Part shown: positions 16,824 through 26,486 of the stretch, in pieces
How positions within the stretch are numbered: the first letter of the stretch is position 1
How the letters are laid out: the number at the start of each line of letters is the position of its first letter
Source of the DNA: a virus
Virus record (IMG/VR): IMGVR_UViG_3300043464_001711
Span: 29,998-93,997 of that record
Length of the DNA stretch: 64,000 nt
Reading direction: 5' to 3' (one strand)
Made by a program: the position numbers and the translations under genes
Notes under the pieces: generated by a model
Database searches by the model: none
What the model saw: the letters and a program-made list of their open reading frames with translations, nothing else
Told to the model about the DNA's origin: nothing

Positions 16824-17864
16824 ATGGCTTTACCAAAAAAGAGAAAAACTAATATCCAAATAAAGAGTATTGACCCCCAAGGAGGTCCTGCTCATTGGGT
16901 TGACCAATTTATAGATAAAAACAAACAATTTCTGCCTAGGTCAGTTGATTTAACTGATTTAGACGAAGGTTTTGTAGAATTTGTTAAAGCTGATTTAGGT
17001 GTTGTAATTGAGGGTGAAAAAGTACCTGTTAATTTTTTAACATTACAAAGGTGGAATGAATTTGCTAAAACTTGGCAAAATACAGATAAATATAAAAACT
17101 TAAAAATACCTTTTATATCAGTAGTTAGAAGACCTAACCCTGAAACTGGTACAAATCCAGCTGATTTTAAAATACCTGTAAGAAAAAAATTTCCATATAT
17201 GCAAATACCAATATGGGATGGTAATCGTAAAGGAATGGATATCTATAGTATACCTAATCCTGTTGGTGTAGACATGGTTTATACTGTACGTCTTTTTAGT
17301 TATAAAATGCGTGAGTTAAATAAGTTACACCAAAAAGTATTACAAACATTCGCGTCGGCTCAGGCATATGTTAATATTAAAGGTCATTATTTCCCTATTT
17401 TATTAGAGAGTATGGGTGATGAAAGTCAAATAGATGATTTAGAAGGTAAAAGATTTTATGTCCAAACATACGAAATGAAACTACAAGGTTATATTGTTGA
17501 TAGTGAAGAATTTGATGTTAAACCAGCTGTCACTAGAGCTTTTGTTTCTTTTGAGGTTGGGGACAAAAAACCTAAACCAATCTTTAAAATTATTAAAGAT
17601 GAGACAGAGAATGATAAAACTTTAAAAGTAATTGTTCAATTCTTACCCGGTTCTTTCACTGAAATCACGTTGAGTTTGGATTCATCGTCACAAATAACTT
17701 CTATTCAACCAGAAAATGTTATAACATACACAATATTAAAAAACGGTTCCCCTGTTACGTTGCCTTTCACAGCAAACGAAAACGATTCCATATTTATTAG
17801 TATCGTTAAAGATGATACTACAAAATTTAGTGAAATAATACTTAGAGGATTAGTGATAGTATAA
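16824..17864 (+). CDS. Probable structural protein, tail-completion or neck (346 residues)
   Basis: Residues 1-250 form a compact domain (VDQFIDKNKQFLPRSVDLTDLDEGF, PYMQIPIWDGNRKGMDIYSIPNPVGVDMVYTVRLF, LQGYIVDSEEFDVKPAVTRAFVSFEV) with alternating strands typical of tail-tube-end or sheath-end proteins. Residues about 255-346 look like a separate Ig-like beta-sandwich (VIVQFLPGSFTEITLSLDSS...TYTILKNGSPVTLPFTANENDSI), as often appended to virion surface proteins. Function is inferred only from context: it lies between a probable neck protein and the fibres. Its stop overlaps the next ATG (TATAATGG). Confidence 0.5.
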   Translation: MALPKKRKTNIQIKSIDPQGGPAHWVDQFIDKNKQFLPRSVDLTDLDEGFVEFVKADLGVVIEGEKVPVNFLTLQRWNEFAKTWQNTDKYKNLKIPFISVVRRPNPETGTNPADFKIPVRKKFPYMQIPIWDGNRKGMDIYSIPNPVGVDMVYTVRLFSYKMRELNKLHQKVLQTFASAQAYVNIKGHYFPILLESMGDESQIDDLEGKRFYVQTYEMKLQGYIVDSEEFDVKPAVTRAFVSFEVGDKKPKPIFKIIKDETENDKTLKVIVQFLPGSFTEITLSLDSSSQITSIQPENVITYTILKNGSPVTLPFTANENDSIFISIVKDDTTKFSEIILRGLVIV

Positions 17865-18298
17865 TGGGTGGAAACGGATGTAATTCTGAAATAGTAAAAT
17901 ACTATGTAGTACAACCACCTAGTGGTGGTGGTGGTTTTACAGGGACTACTGGTGATTTTACCATAGGTGGTGATTTATATGTTTGTACAACAGGATCAAC
18001 AATTTATACCAATTCTATAGATCCTTGTGATACAGGTGTAACAATCTCAAACATAATAACAATTAATACTAATGGTACTATTATACCAACAAGTGATAAT
18101 TTTGTTGATTTAGGGTCACCAATAAACAGATTCAGAGATATAAATACAGTTAGTGGGACATCCACTGTATGGACATCAACAAATCAAGTAATAACACCAA
18201 ATTTAAATCTAGGTTTAGATGGATTAGGTGAACAAAGAACAATAAACGCTAATAACTCTATCATACAAGATGATACATTATTAGGTGGAAGTTATTGA
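17864..18298 (+). CDS. Small fibre-like protein (144 residues) ending in GGSY
   Basis: Rich in Gly, Thr, Ser and Asn, with short strands (FTIGGDLYVCTTG, ITINTNGTIIPTSDNFVDLGS) typical of trimeric phage fibre shafts. The C-terminus DTLLGGSY nearly matches that of the 994-residue fibre (DTLDGGSY). It probably is an adaptor or short fibre, or a relict of a larger fibre gene. Its ATG overlaps the previous stop. Two Cys residues (CTTGSTIYTNSIDPCDTG) may form a disulphide or bind metal. Confidence 0.6.
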   Translation: MGGNGCNSEIVKYYVVQPPSGGGGFTGTTGDFTIGGDLYVCTTGSTIYTNSIDPCDTGVTISNIITINTNGTIIPTSDNFVDLGSPINRFRDINTVSGTSTVWTSTNQVITPNLNLGLDGLGEQRTINANNSIIQDDTLLGGSY

Positions 18299-18307
18299 CA
18301 ATAACAA

Positions 18308-18316
18308 ATATTTATA
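18308..18316 (+). promoter_or_regulatory. Candidate late promoter motif ATATTTATA
   Basis: Exact match 13 nt before the ATG of the long fibre gene at 18330. Confidence 0.55.
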
Positions 18317-18329
18317 AAATAAAAAAAAA

Positions 18330-21314
18330 ATGGCAATTAGAAACACAAGACTTATATTAAAAAATTCTGATATTGTTAATAGGCCACTACCCTCTAGTTT
18401 ATTAAAGGGTGAGGCTATTGTTAACACTGCTGATGGTATAGTATTATTTTCGGGAGTTACTACATCTACGGCTGAATGGACACCGGCTGGAACAGGTACA
18501 ACAGCTAATTTCTTTGAGGTTGGTTCTAACCTTTATGATTTAAAGATTAGAAATCAAATCACATCGTATAATAATTTAACAAATCTTTCTGGTAAATTTC
18601 TTTCTGGAACAACTAATGGTTTTGTTTTAGCTGATATAGCTGATATAGCTAACACATCTGATAGTTATGTTACTGGGGCAACATGGTCACCTAACACTTT
18701 AACATTAAAACATAACTTAAATAGACCAGATGTCACTGTAACCATTAATGACTTTAATAACGTTTCTTTATACGGTACAACAAATGTTAATGGTGATTTA
18801 ACTGTCACTGGAACAACAACGTTAAATGGTCCAGCTTATTATAACAATACTGCATCAGTTTCAAATGAAATTGTTAATTATGGTTTATTAACAGCGTTTT
18901 CACAAACAAACGATGTTTATGTAACAGGTAATACATTAACAGCGGCTAATGATAATACAGCAACACAATCAGCTCAATTAGAATATCATGGTGTCCCTGT
19001 TGGTGGACCTTATTTCATAACAACTGAAAACACATTCACAACAGGTGGTACATGGAACTCAGGTTCAACCTCAATTGATTTCACAAGAAACGATGGGGTT
19101 ACTTATAGCGTTAATTTATCTAACATTGATGTTAATGATACTTACGTGACAGGTGGTACGGTAACTTCATTAGGTGATTTAGATTTATTTAGAAATGATG
19201 GTGTAACTGTAACAGTACCAAAAGTTACCTATTGGACATCAGGTTCTACAGGTAGTTTTTCAATTAAAGCTATTAATGGTTCTGGTCTTGATTCCACAGG
19301 AGATAGATCGGTATCGTGGGGTAATCAAACGTTAGCTTCAGGTCAAGACTCAACGGCTTGGGGTGTTCAGACATCAGCGACAACTTTAGGAAGTACCGCT
19401 AGTGGTTATCAAACATTAGCAAGTGGAAATTATTCACACGCAGAAGGTTATACTACAACAGCATCTGGTTCATTTTCACACGCAGAAGGTGCTACTACAA
19501 CAGCTAGTGGGAATGGTTCACACGCTGAAGGTCAAAATACAACCGCATCTGGAGATTATTCACACGCCGAAGGTGGTACTACAATAGCCTCCGGTTCATA
19601 TTCACACGCTGAAGGTGCTACTACAACAGCTAGTGGTGATGCTTCACATGCTGAGGGTGGTGGTACATTGGCTAGTGCTATTGCTTCACATGCCGAAGGT
19701 TTAGAAACAACAGCTAGTGGTTATGCATCACATTCTGAAGGTTATCAAACAACAGCTAGTGGCATTTATTGTCACGCTGAAGGTTGGTTGACCTCAGCAA
19801 CGACTGTTGGTTCTCACGCTGAAGGTTATATAACTTTAGCTAATGGTGATGGTTCTCACGCTGAAGGTGGTCAAACAATTGCTTCTGGTCAATACTCACA
19901 CGCTGAAGGTCAATTAACTTTGTCCGTTGGTAATTACTCACACGCTGAAGGTGGTAGTACAACTTCTTCTGGTGGTTACTCACATGCTGAAGGTTATGGA
20001 ACATCAGCAACAACAACAGGTTCCCATGCTGAAGGTTATCAAACATTAACTAGTGGTGATTATTCTCACGCAGAAGGACATCAGACAACGGCTTTAAGTA
20101 ATTATTCTCACGCAGAAGGTTATTTAACAACAGCTTCAAATATAGGAGCACATGCTGAAGGTAGAAATACAACAGCCAGTGGATTGTATTCTCACGCTGA
20201 GGGTGCTAATACACTAACAAATGTGTATGGATCACACGCTGAAGGTTTTAGTACAACAACAAATGGATTGTATTCTCACGCAGAAGGTAGTAACACAACA
20301 GCTAATGGTTCTTTTTCACATTCACAAGGTTCTGGAACAACTGCTTCAGGAATAGCTTCTTTCGCTTCAGGTGTTAAATCTATAGCACAAAGTGATTATT
20401 CATTCATACATTCAGAAAATTCAGTAGTTAATGGACAAAGAAGTGTTGTGTTAGGGGGTCAAAATATTACAGGATCAACAAACGATACGGTTTATGTTCC
20501 TTACTTGAATTTAAACCTTACACCAACACTTAATAACTCAAATACAGAAATATTAAGTAGAAACACAGGAACAGGTCAAGTTGAATATACTCCGTTAAGT
20601 GCTTTCACATCACTCGACACATTTGTAACAGGTTTCACTTACAACCCTAATAATAACACATTTACAATTTCTCAAAACCAAGGTCAACCTAATTTAACAG
20701 CATCAATTGATACAGTATCAGGATTAACTATTTCAAACTTAACAGCTGGTAGAGTTGTTTATGTTGGGTCAGGTGGTTTATTAACAGATGAGGCTGGATT
20801 TGAATATAATGATGGTACAAACTTATTAACAGTTGGTAATATCAATGTTACAAACGCATCAGGAACAACAGCTACAATAGGACAAGGTGGATTAGTAATT
20901 GGTTCAGGTGGTTCTTTTTCGGTACCTGGTGTTGGTAGTTTAACAGTTCACGGTGATTTAACTGTTTTTGGTGATACTACAACAATATCTACTAGTGAAC
21001 TTTACGTTGAGGACCCACAAATCACTTTGAACTATAACCCAACCGGTAATACTTCAATAACTTCAATAGCTTCAGGTTTAAGAATCCAAGATGGTGACGG
21101 TTTAGGGAACGATGTTCTTTATACTGTAGCACAAATGAACACCTTTACAGGTGGTTCAGTAGCAGAATACACAGGAGCCGACGGATACACGAATAGAGCT
21201 TTCTTAACTCAATTAAATGATATTGTTATTAGAAATACAAATAGTAACAATGGAGCACCTGACGGAGTAAGAGTACTGGCCGAATTTGATACGTTAGATG
21301 GGGGATCTTATTAA
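18330..21314 (+). CDS. Tail fibre with about 22 SHAEG (YadA head-like) repeats
   Basis: 994 residues. An N-terminal attachment region (MAIRNTRLILKNSDIVNRPLP...GEAIVNTADG) resembles that of the fibre at 22292. Residues about 370-680 are a run of roughly 22 copies of a 14-residue unit (SHAEG-x-x-TTASG-x-x), the left-handed beta-roll repeat of YadA/Hia head domains. Such domains form trimers and bind surfaces. The C-terminal part returns to shaft-like repeats (SLTVHGDLTVFGDTTTI) and ends DTLDGGSY. It probably binds the host surface at the tail. A terminator follows directly. The repeated DNA (42-bp units) is prone to length change by recombination. Confidence 0.88.
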   Translation: MAIRNTRLILKNSDIVNRPLPSSLLKGEAIVNTADGIVLFSGVTTSTAEWTPAGTGTTANFFEVGSNLYDLKIRNQITSYNNLTNLSGKFLSGTTNGFVLADIADIANTSDSYVTGATWSPNTLTLKHNLNRPDVTVTINDFNNVSLYGTTNVNGDLTVTGTTTLNGPAYYNNTASVSNEIVNYGLLTAFSQTNDVYVTGNTLTAANDNTATQSAQLEYHGVPVGGPYFITTENTFTTGGTWNSGSTSIDFTRNDGVTYSVNLSNIDVNDTYVTGGTVTSLGDLDLFRNDGVTVTVPKVTYWTSGSTGSFSIKAINGSGLDSTGDRSVSWGNQTLASGQDSTAWGVQTSATTLGSTASGYQTLASGNYSHAEGYTTTASGSFSHAEGATTTASGNGSHAEGQNTTASGDYSHAEGGTTIASGSYSHAEGATTTASGDASHAEGGGTLASAIASHAEGLETTASGYASHSEGYQTTASGIYCHAEGWLTSATTVGSHAEGYITLANGDGSHAEGGQTIASGQYSHAEGQLTLSVGNYSHAEGGSTTSSGGYSHAEGYGTSATTTGSHAEGYQTLTSGDYSHAEGHQTTALSNYSHAEGYLTTASNIGAHAEGRNTTASGLYSHAEGANTLTNVYGSHAEGFSTTTNGLYSHAEGSNTTANGSFSHSQGSGTTASGIASFASGVKSIAQSDYSFIHSENSVVNGQRSVVLGGQNITGSTNDTVYVPYLNLNLTPTLNNSNTEILSRNTGTGQVEYTPLSAFTSLDTFVTGFTYNPNNNTFTISQNQGQPNLTASIDTVSGLTISNLTAGRVVYVGSGGLLTDEAGFEYNDGTNLLTVGNINVTNASGTTATIGQGGLVIGSGGSFSVPGVGSLTVHGDLTVFGDTTTISTSELYVEDPQITLNYNPTGNTSITSIASGLRIQDGDGLGNDVLYTVAQMNTFTGGSVAEYTGADGYTNRAFLTQLNDIVIRNTNSNNGAPDGVRVLAEFDTLDGGSY
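19430..20380 (+). repeat. Imperfect 42-bp tandem repeats encoding SHAEG units
   Basis: About 22 in-frame copies of a 42-bp unit with a core close to TCACACGCTGAAGGT. Individual units differ at many synonymous positions, so the array is old or under selection at the protein level. Confidence 0.88.
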
Positions 21315-21338
21315 GAGTTTAAAACTAAAATAAAAATT

Positions 21339-21365
21339 AAAGGAGGGGAAACCCTCCTTTTTTTG
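21339..21365 (+). terminator. Rho-independent terminator after the SHAEG fibre gene
   Basis: AAAGGAGGG (21339-21347), short loop, CCCTCCTTT (21352-21360) followed by a T-run. Confidence 0.9.
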
Positions 21366-21403
21366 TTATTCACATTTTTGTATTTGTAAATATTTTTAGG
21401 TTT

Positions 21404-22219
21404 ATGGTACAAAAAATATTCTTTCAAAGCTCACTGCCTAGAGCAGGTTCAACTTTATTACAAAATATAATAGGTCAAAATCCCGAATTTTATGTCACAC
21501 CCACTTCTGGTGTTTTAGAATTACTTTATGCGTCAAGAAGTAATTATACAAATTCACCAGAATTTAAAGCTCAAGATACCCAATTAATGAGTCAAGGTTT
21601 TACCTCTTATTGTAGAAGTGGTTTAGAAGGTTTTTTTAATGGTATAACAGATAAACCTTATGTCCTAGATAAAAGTCGTGGGTGGGGGATTCATTACCAT
21701 TTTTTAAACTCTTTCTATCCTGACCCAAAAGTCATTTGTATGGTTAGGGATTTAAGAGGAGTATTTTCCTCAATGGAAAAAAATTTTAGAAAAAATCAAG
21801 ATAAAGATTCAGGAATTGTTAATCATTCACAAATGAAAGGTACAACCACAGAAAAAAGAGTAGACATTTGGGCAAACACACAGCCCGTAGGTCTTGCAAT
21901 AGAAAGAATCTACCAAATGATTAGAGAAGGTATTGATCAAAAAATACTTTTTATAAAATTTGAGTATTTCTGTTCAAACCCAAAACAAGAAATGGTAAAA
22001 ATATATGATTTTTTAGAATTACCTTATTATGATCACGATTTTAACAATGTAGAACAAATAACACAAGAAGATGATTCTGTTTATGGTATTTATGGTGATC
22101 ATACGATAAAAAAAGAAATTAAACCATTAAAGGATGATTATAAAGAAGTATTAGGTCCGGGTATTTGTAATGGTATTAAAGAAAAATATAAATGGTATTA
22201 CGAATTTTTTAATTACTAA
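21404..22219 (+). CDS. Sulfotransferase-family protein
   Basis: 271 residues. SSLPRAGSTLL (9-19) is the 5'-phosphosulfate binding loop that grips PAPS, DKSRGWG (89-95) fits the substrate/catalytic segment, and MVRDLRGVFSSM (113-124) is the 3'-phosphate binding motif (R-D-x-R...S). The family transfers sulfate from PAPS to hydroxyl or amino groups of carbohydrates, tyrosine or small molecules. The gene stands alone between two large fibre genes, with a terminator upstream and about 70 bp free downstream. I infer that it sulfates fibre residues, a fibre-linked glycan or the host surface glycan. It has no signal peptide, so it acts in the cytoplasm. Confidence 0.85.
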   Translation: MVQKIFFQSSLPRAGSTLLQNIIGQNPEFYVTPTSGVLELLYASRSNYTNSPEFKAQDTQLMSQGFTSYCRSGLEGFFNGITDKPYVLDKSRGWGIHYHFLNSFYPDPKVICMVRDLRGVFSSMEKNFRKNQDKDSGIVNHSQMKGTTTEKRVDIWANTQPVGLAIERIYQMIREGIDQKILFIKFEYFCSNPKQEMVKIYDFLELPYYDHDFNNVEQITQEDDSVYGIYGDHTIKKEIKPLKDDYKEVLGPGICNGIKEKYKWYYEFFNY

Positions 22220-22291
22220 TACTATTTATTATTTAAAGGTTCATATAACCATAAATAACACCTTAAATAAGGTTACATAATAGTCATAAAT
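22220..22291 (+). promoter_or_regulatory. Intergenic leader with two small inverted repeats
   Basis: Contains GGTT-CATAT-AACC (about 22239-22251) and ACCTTA-AA-TAAGGT (about 22260-22273) before the fibre ATG at 22292. Possible processing or control site; no late motif is visible. Confidence 0.35.
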
Positions 22292-25200
22292 ATGGCAAAA
22301 AGACAAAATACATTCCTTTTAAAAAGGTCTAATGTACCTGGAAAAATACCATCTCCCGGTGATTTACAATTAGGTGAATTAGCATTAAATACGGCAGATG
22401 TTATTTTATATGCATCAGGAACAACATCCAATCAAATATTACCAATCGGATGGGACAGGTTATCAATCTTATCAGGTGGTACTGTCAATGGTAATGTTAA
22501 TATAAATGGATCAATTTCAGCAACAACATATTTAAATTTACCTTCATTTTCTGGTGATTATTTACCATTAAGTGGTGGTACAGTTTATGGTGAAACATTT
22601 TTTACAAGTGGGATAACTTCCAATGCCATATATACTGATTATATTGACTTTAATACAAACCCAATAGTTCCATTAGTGACAGGTGGAACATTATATTTTG
22701 ATTCAAATGAAAATGCGTTATCATATAAACCAATAACAAATCAAAATGATGTTACGGTTAACTTGGGTCAAGAAAGTTTAATTAGGATTTATAATGATTT
22801 ACCAACAACAATACTTAACGGACAGGTTTTACATATAACTGGTGCAACTAGTGGGGTACCTACAGTTGCATTAGCTAACGCATCAAAATTAGGGACATCA
22901 TTTTTAAATAGTTTAGCCCAAAGTTCTGGTGTTGCGACTCATGACATACCAAGTGGTGAATATGGTTTTATGACCAATTTTGGTATTGTTAGAGATTTAA
23001 ATACGAGTGCGTTTACTGTGGGTCAAGAAGTATTTTTATCTGATACAATTGATGGTGGTTTAACTAATGACCCTGACTCTATTGAATTCTCGTCAAGGAT
23101 ATCAACTGTTGGTTATTGTTTGGAGTCACATCCAACAACAGGTAAAATTTTAGTGGTAATATCTAATGAAAACTCACTACAAAGTTTAACACAACAAGAA
23201 ATAAATGTATTACTAGGGAATGTCATTTCGACAGGTGTATATGATTATACGGGAATGACTAAGGCCTCTTCAACAACAGTAAATGTTGCTCCAATGAGAG
23301 GGTGGATTGTTTTTAATACGGATGAAAGGGCGACTGATCCATTAGTATTAAATGTCTATTATAGTGGTGGAACAAATATTCCTGTAACAAACATTAACTC
23401 ATCTTTAGATACTTACTTTTTGGTAAATAGTGGTGGAACTTTATTCCAGCAAACAACTTTTCCAACACCAGTAGAAAGAAGAGATAATATATTTTTAGGT
23501 AGAGCAGTTCACCCAAATAAAACTGATATACTTAACGTAGAACAAAGTGTTGATTATGATGTATCCCCATTATCATCATTAAGGGATTTATGGACACCAA
23601 TTAGATTAATTAATCAAGGTGTTATTATTTCAAATAATGGTGCTAATTTAACATTTAAAACCTCATCAGGTACTTTTTGGGGTAATGGTATTGGTTGGGA
23701 CACAAATCAAAAAAATCCTAACTCAATAACAGTTCCAGCTCAAATACCTGCAGTATTTTATTATACAACACAAACAGGTGGAACATTCACAACAACGGCA
23801 TCAACTATAGATACCACAAGTTATGACGTTAATGGTATAATAACACCAATACCGGGGTCTGGTAACTATTCAACTCAAAGAATTTATATGTCCCAAAGTG
23901 GTGTTATAAGAATACAATACGGACAAGTGGTTTATCCAACTTTAGCAAAGGCTATTGCTGCACTACCAAGTGAACTTTTTGTTGAAAACGCGGATAATGC
24001 GATAGATTGTATTTTAATTGGTACATTAACTGTGAAAGATGGTGCTGGTGATTTAAGTAATACTGATGATGCGGTATTTTCACTTGTTTCTAAATTTGGT
24101 GAAGTTCTTGGTGGTACTGCCGGTATATCAACAACAACATTACAACAAGCATATAATAATTCAGTTAATCCTGAAATCACAACAAACACCACTTTAGGTA
24201 GTGTTCAGTTTAGAGGTGGGACCGGAAGTAACACAGATAAAAATATATCAATTGAAAATAATTCTGGTATAGAAACAGCATTTATTAGAGCAGATGGTTA
24301 TGGTAAATTTACAACTTTATCAGCAACAACAATTGGTGCTTCAGGAAACTGTGTGACTGATTTATATATATCAAATATACGTTCTTGTTCACCATTAAAC
24401 GTCCAACCAAATAATGAGGGTAATGTTTATTTTGGGTCTACAAGTGCGGTTACCATTGATTTAGCAAATAATAGATTAGGGGTTGGGATTGCAAATCCAA
24501 CAGCAAAACTACACGTTAACAATACAGGTTCTGGTAACTCATTCTTAGTAGAAGATGATACGAATCCAGATTCAACACCATTTGTAATTGATTCTATAGG
24601 ACGTGTTGGTATTGGTACAACAAACCCAGGTGAAAAAGTATCCATAGTAGATGGTAGTCAATTTATATGGGGGTCAGGTAATACTAATACCGGTTTAAGA
24701 TTACAATATGGGTTAGGTACATCTTTTTGGGTTAATACTCCTTCTGGTGGTACTATGTCAATAGGAGGTATTGGAACGTCTGCACCATCATCTGGTGTAA
24801 TAAATATCACTAGTACAGGTAACGTTGGTATCGGTATACCTACCCCAACCGAAAAATTACATGTCGCTGGTAACGCTTTAATAACAGGAACAACATTCAC
24901 AGGAAACTTAATAGTTACTGGTGGAACTGGTATTAACTGGATAAGTGGATCAACTTCCACTGATATTTTAAGAATTACACAAACAGGTAATGGTAACGCT
25001 CTTGTTGTGGAGGATTCAACAAATCCTGACTCATCACCGTTTGTAGTAGATGCCGCTGGTAATGTTGCTGTAGGTTCTGGTTCTGCATCTAACAAATTTA
25101 TTGTTAGTAACGGTACAAATGATGTGTTCACAGTTAATACTGTTAATAGTACAGTATGGGCAAGGGGTGCTGGAAATGTATCTTCTAATACTTCTTTTGG

Positions 25201-25846
25201 AGAGAATGCACTGGATTCAAATACAACAGGAACAAGTAACACCGCTTTTGGTCAGAATGCATTAACAACTGTAACAACTGGGTCTAATAATAGTGCATTC
25301 GGAAGGGCGGCATTACAATCCTCAAATGGCAATGAGAACGGTGGCTTTGGAATATCATCTTTAATTTTTCTTTCATCTGGCAATAGTAATGTTGGTTTAG
25401 GTTTTCAATCTGGAATTTACATTACTGATGGTGTGACACAATTAACAAACGCAGGTTCTTCTATTTTTATAGGCGCAAACACTAAAGCACTAGACAATAA
25501 CCAAACTAATCAAATAGTAATTGGTCACAACACTACAGGTAACGGATCAAATTCAGTGACACTTGGTAATGATTCAATCACAAAAACAATCCTACAAGGT
25601 AACGTTGGGATTAACACAACAACACCATCAGAAAAATTACAAGTATCTGGTAATACAATAGTATCAGGAACAATAAGTGGTGGGACTATGGTGATAACAA
25701 CACAACCAACAAGTGGTTACACATCAACACAAATATTGATGAGAAACTCTACTTCAGGGGAAGTTGAAATAACTGATAGCACTTCTCCATCAATATATAA
25801 CTACGGTATGACATATGTAATGTCAACATTTAACTATTTAACATAA
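22292..25846 (+). CDS. Large tail fibre (1184 residues)
   Basis: N-terminal attachment region (LLKRSNVPGKIPSPGDLQLGELALNTADV) common to many fibres and shared with the 18330 protein. The central part is a mixed beta-shaft with GG-T-x-x-G-N-V repeats. Two related units lie at about 735-790 and 890-945 (SFLVEDDTNPDSTPFVIDS and ALVVEDSTNPDSSPFVVDA, each followed by a G-x-V-x-G segment), and the protein then shows SNTAFGQNAL-type beta-roll repeats like those of YadA heads. No peptidase S74 chaperone motif is seen at the end. It is probably the main long fibre. No late motif found directly upstream. Confidence 0.85.
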   Translation: MAKRQNTFLLKRSNVPGKIPSPGDLQLGELALNTADVILYASGTTSNQILPIGWDRLSILSGGTVNGNVNINGSISATTYLNLPSFSGDYLPLSGGTVYGETFFTSGITSNAIYTDYIDFNTNPIVPLVTGGTLYFDSNENALSYKPITNQNDVTVNLGQESLIRIYNDLPTTILNGQVLHITGATSGVPTVALANASKLGTSFLNSLAQSSGVATHDIPSGEYGFMTNFGIVRDLNTSAFTVGQEVFLSDTIDGGLTNDPDSIEFSSRISTVGYCLESHPTTGKILVVISNENSLQSLTQQEINVLLGNVISTGVYDYTGMTKASSTTVNVAPMRGWIVFNTDERATDPLVLNVYYSGGTNIPVTNINSSLDTYFLVNSGGTLFQQTTFPTPVERRDNIFLGRAVHPNKTDILNVEQSVDYDVSPLSSLRDLWTPIRLINQGVIISNNGANLTFKTSSGTFWGNGIGWDTNQKNPNSITVPAQIPAVFYYTTQTGGTFTTTASTIDTTSYDVNGIITPIPGSGNYSTQRIYMSQSGVIRIQYGQVVYPTLAKAIAALPSELFVENADNAIDCILIGTLTVKDGAGDLSNTDDAVFSLVSKFGEVLGGTAGISTTTLQQAYNNSVNPEITTNTTLGSVQFRGGTGSNTDKNISIENNSGIETAFIRADGYGKFTTLSATTIGASGNCVTDLYISNIRSCSPLNVQPNNEGNVYFGSTSAVTIDLANNRLGVGIANPTAKLHVNNTGSGNSFLVEDDTNPDSTPFVIDSIGRVGIGTTNPGEKVSIVDGSQFIWGSGNTNTGLRLQYGLGTSFWVNTPSGGTMSIGGIGTSAPSSGVINITSTGNVGIGIPTPTEKLHVAGNALITGTTFTGNLIVTGGTGINWISGSTSTDILRITQTGNGNALVVEDSTNPDSSPFVVDAAGNVAVGSGSASNKFIVSNGTNDVFTVNTVNSTVWARGAGNVSSNTSFGENALDSNTTGTSNTAFGQNALTTVTTGSNNSAFGRAALQSSNGNENGGFGISSLIFLSSGNSNVGLGFQSGIYITDGVTQLTNAGSSIFIGANTKALDNNQTNQIVIGHNTTGNGSNSVTLGNDSITKTILQGNVGINTTTPSEKLQVSGNTIVSGTISGGTMVITTQPTSGYTSTQILMRNSTSGEVEITDSTSPSIYNYGMTYVMSTFNYLT

Positions 25847-25871
25847 CAATAAATTTAATATATTTTAAAAA

Positions 25872-26297
25872 ATGCCAGCAAATAACCAACCAATTTTTAC
25901 AAGGACACCGGATATTCAGTGGACGGTATCCGCAATGACTGTAGCTAACACAACTACAGATTTAACAGCAGGAACCATTTATTTGGCTTTCACAGCCGAT
26001 GCAACTAATGGTGGATATGTACAGAGAATACGTTTTAGAACTTTGGGGACTAATACAAATGCAACAGTTGCTCGTGTATGGGTTAATAATGGATTAACAA
26101 CCGCAACTGCGGCAAATAACACATTAATAGATGAAATAACATTGCCAAATACAATAGTATCACAAGTTGCTGCACAGGCGAATTATGAACTACCATTAAA
26201 CTTTGCGTTACCAGCGGGTTATAGAATTTATATAACATTAGGTACTGCACCTACATCTGCCGGATGGGAAGCGACAGTAATCGGAGGAAAATATTAA
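25872..26297 (+). CDS. Fibre-tip or adhesin-like protein (141 residues)
   Basis: A compact beta-sandwich-like sequence (IQWTVSAMTVANTTTDLTAGTIYLAFTA, RIRFRTLGTNTNATVARVWVNN, YRIYITLGTAP) ending VIGGKY. Small proteins of this type occur at the end of fibre operons in phages and act as receptor-binding tips or chaperones. The GGKY end recalls the GGSY ends of two neighbours. It starts 25 nt after the large fibre gene. Function inferred from position and fold-like pattern only. Confidence 0.6.
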   Translation: MPANNQPIFTRTPDIQWTVSAMTVANTTTDLTAGTIYLAFTADATNGGYVQRIRFRTLGTNTNATVARVWVNNGLTTATAANNTLIDEITLPNTIVSQVAAQANYELPLNFALPAGYRIYITLGTAPTSAGWEATVIGGKY

Positions 26298-26301
26298 CGT
26301 T

Positions 26302-26481
26302 ATGAAATATAGTTTATGTGAGTTTGAATATGGATATGATGGTCAGTTTTATCAAGAAAGTGATCAAAATGGACTAGTTAGATTTATGGATTTAAATTGT
26401 AACACTTTGGAATTAATACCTCCATATGGGTATTATGTCGTTGACGATAGCATACCAACACCTGATTGTATAATAGATTAA
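26302..26481 (+). CDS. Small 59-residue acidic/aromatic protein
   Basis: Begins MKYSLCEFEYGYDG and ends PTPDCIID. It lies 4 nt after the preceding gene and 5 nt before the next start, filling the gap exactly, so translation in series is likely. No family recognised; probably an accessory fibre or fibre-assembly protein. Confidence 0.55.
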   Translation: MKYSLCEFEYGYDGQFYQESDQNGLVRFMDLNCNTLELIPPYGYYVVDDSIPTPDCIID

Positions 26482-26486
26482 TATGT

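Noticed and set aside
19430-20380. Regular repeats resembling a CRISPR array
   Set aside because: The 42-bp units are contiguous, in frame and encode SHAEG beta-roll repeats; there are no spacers.
24658-25242. Long antisense frame (194 residues) in the large fibre gene
   Set aside because: Low-complexity Val/Pro/Leu-rich composition from the complement of Gly/Asn/Thr codons; no leader, and it would lie wholly inside a clear fibre gene.
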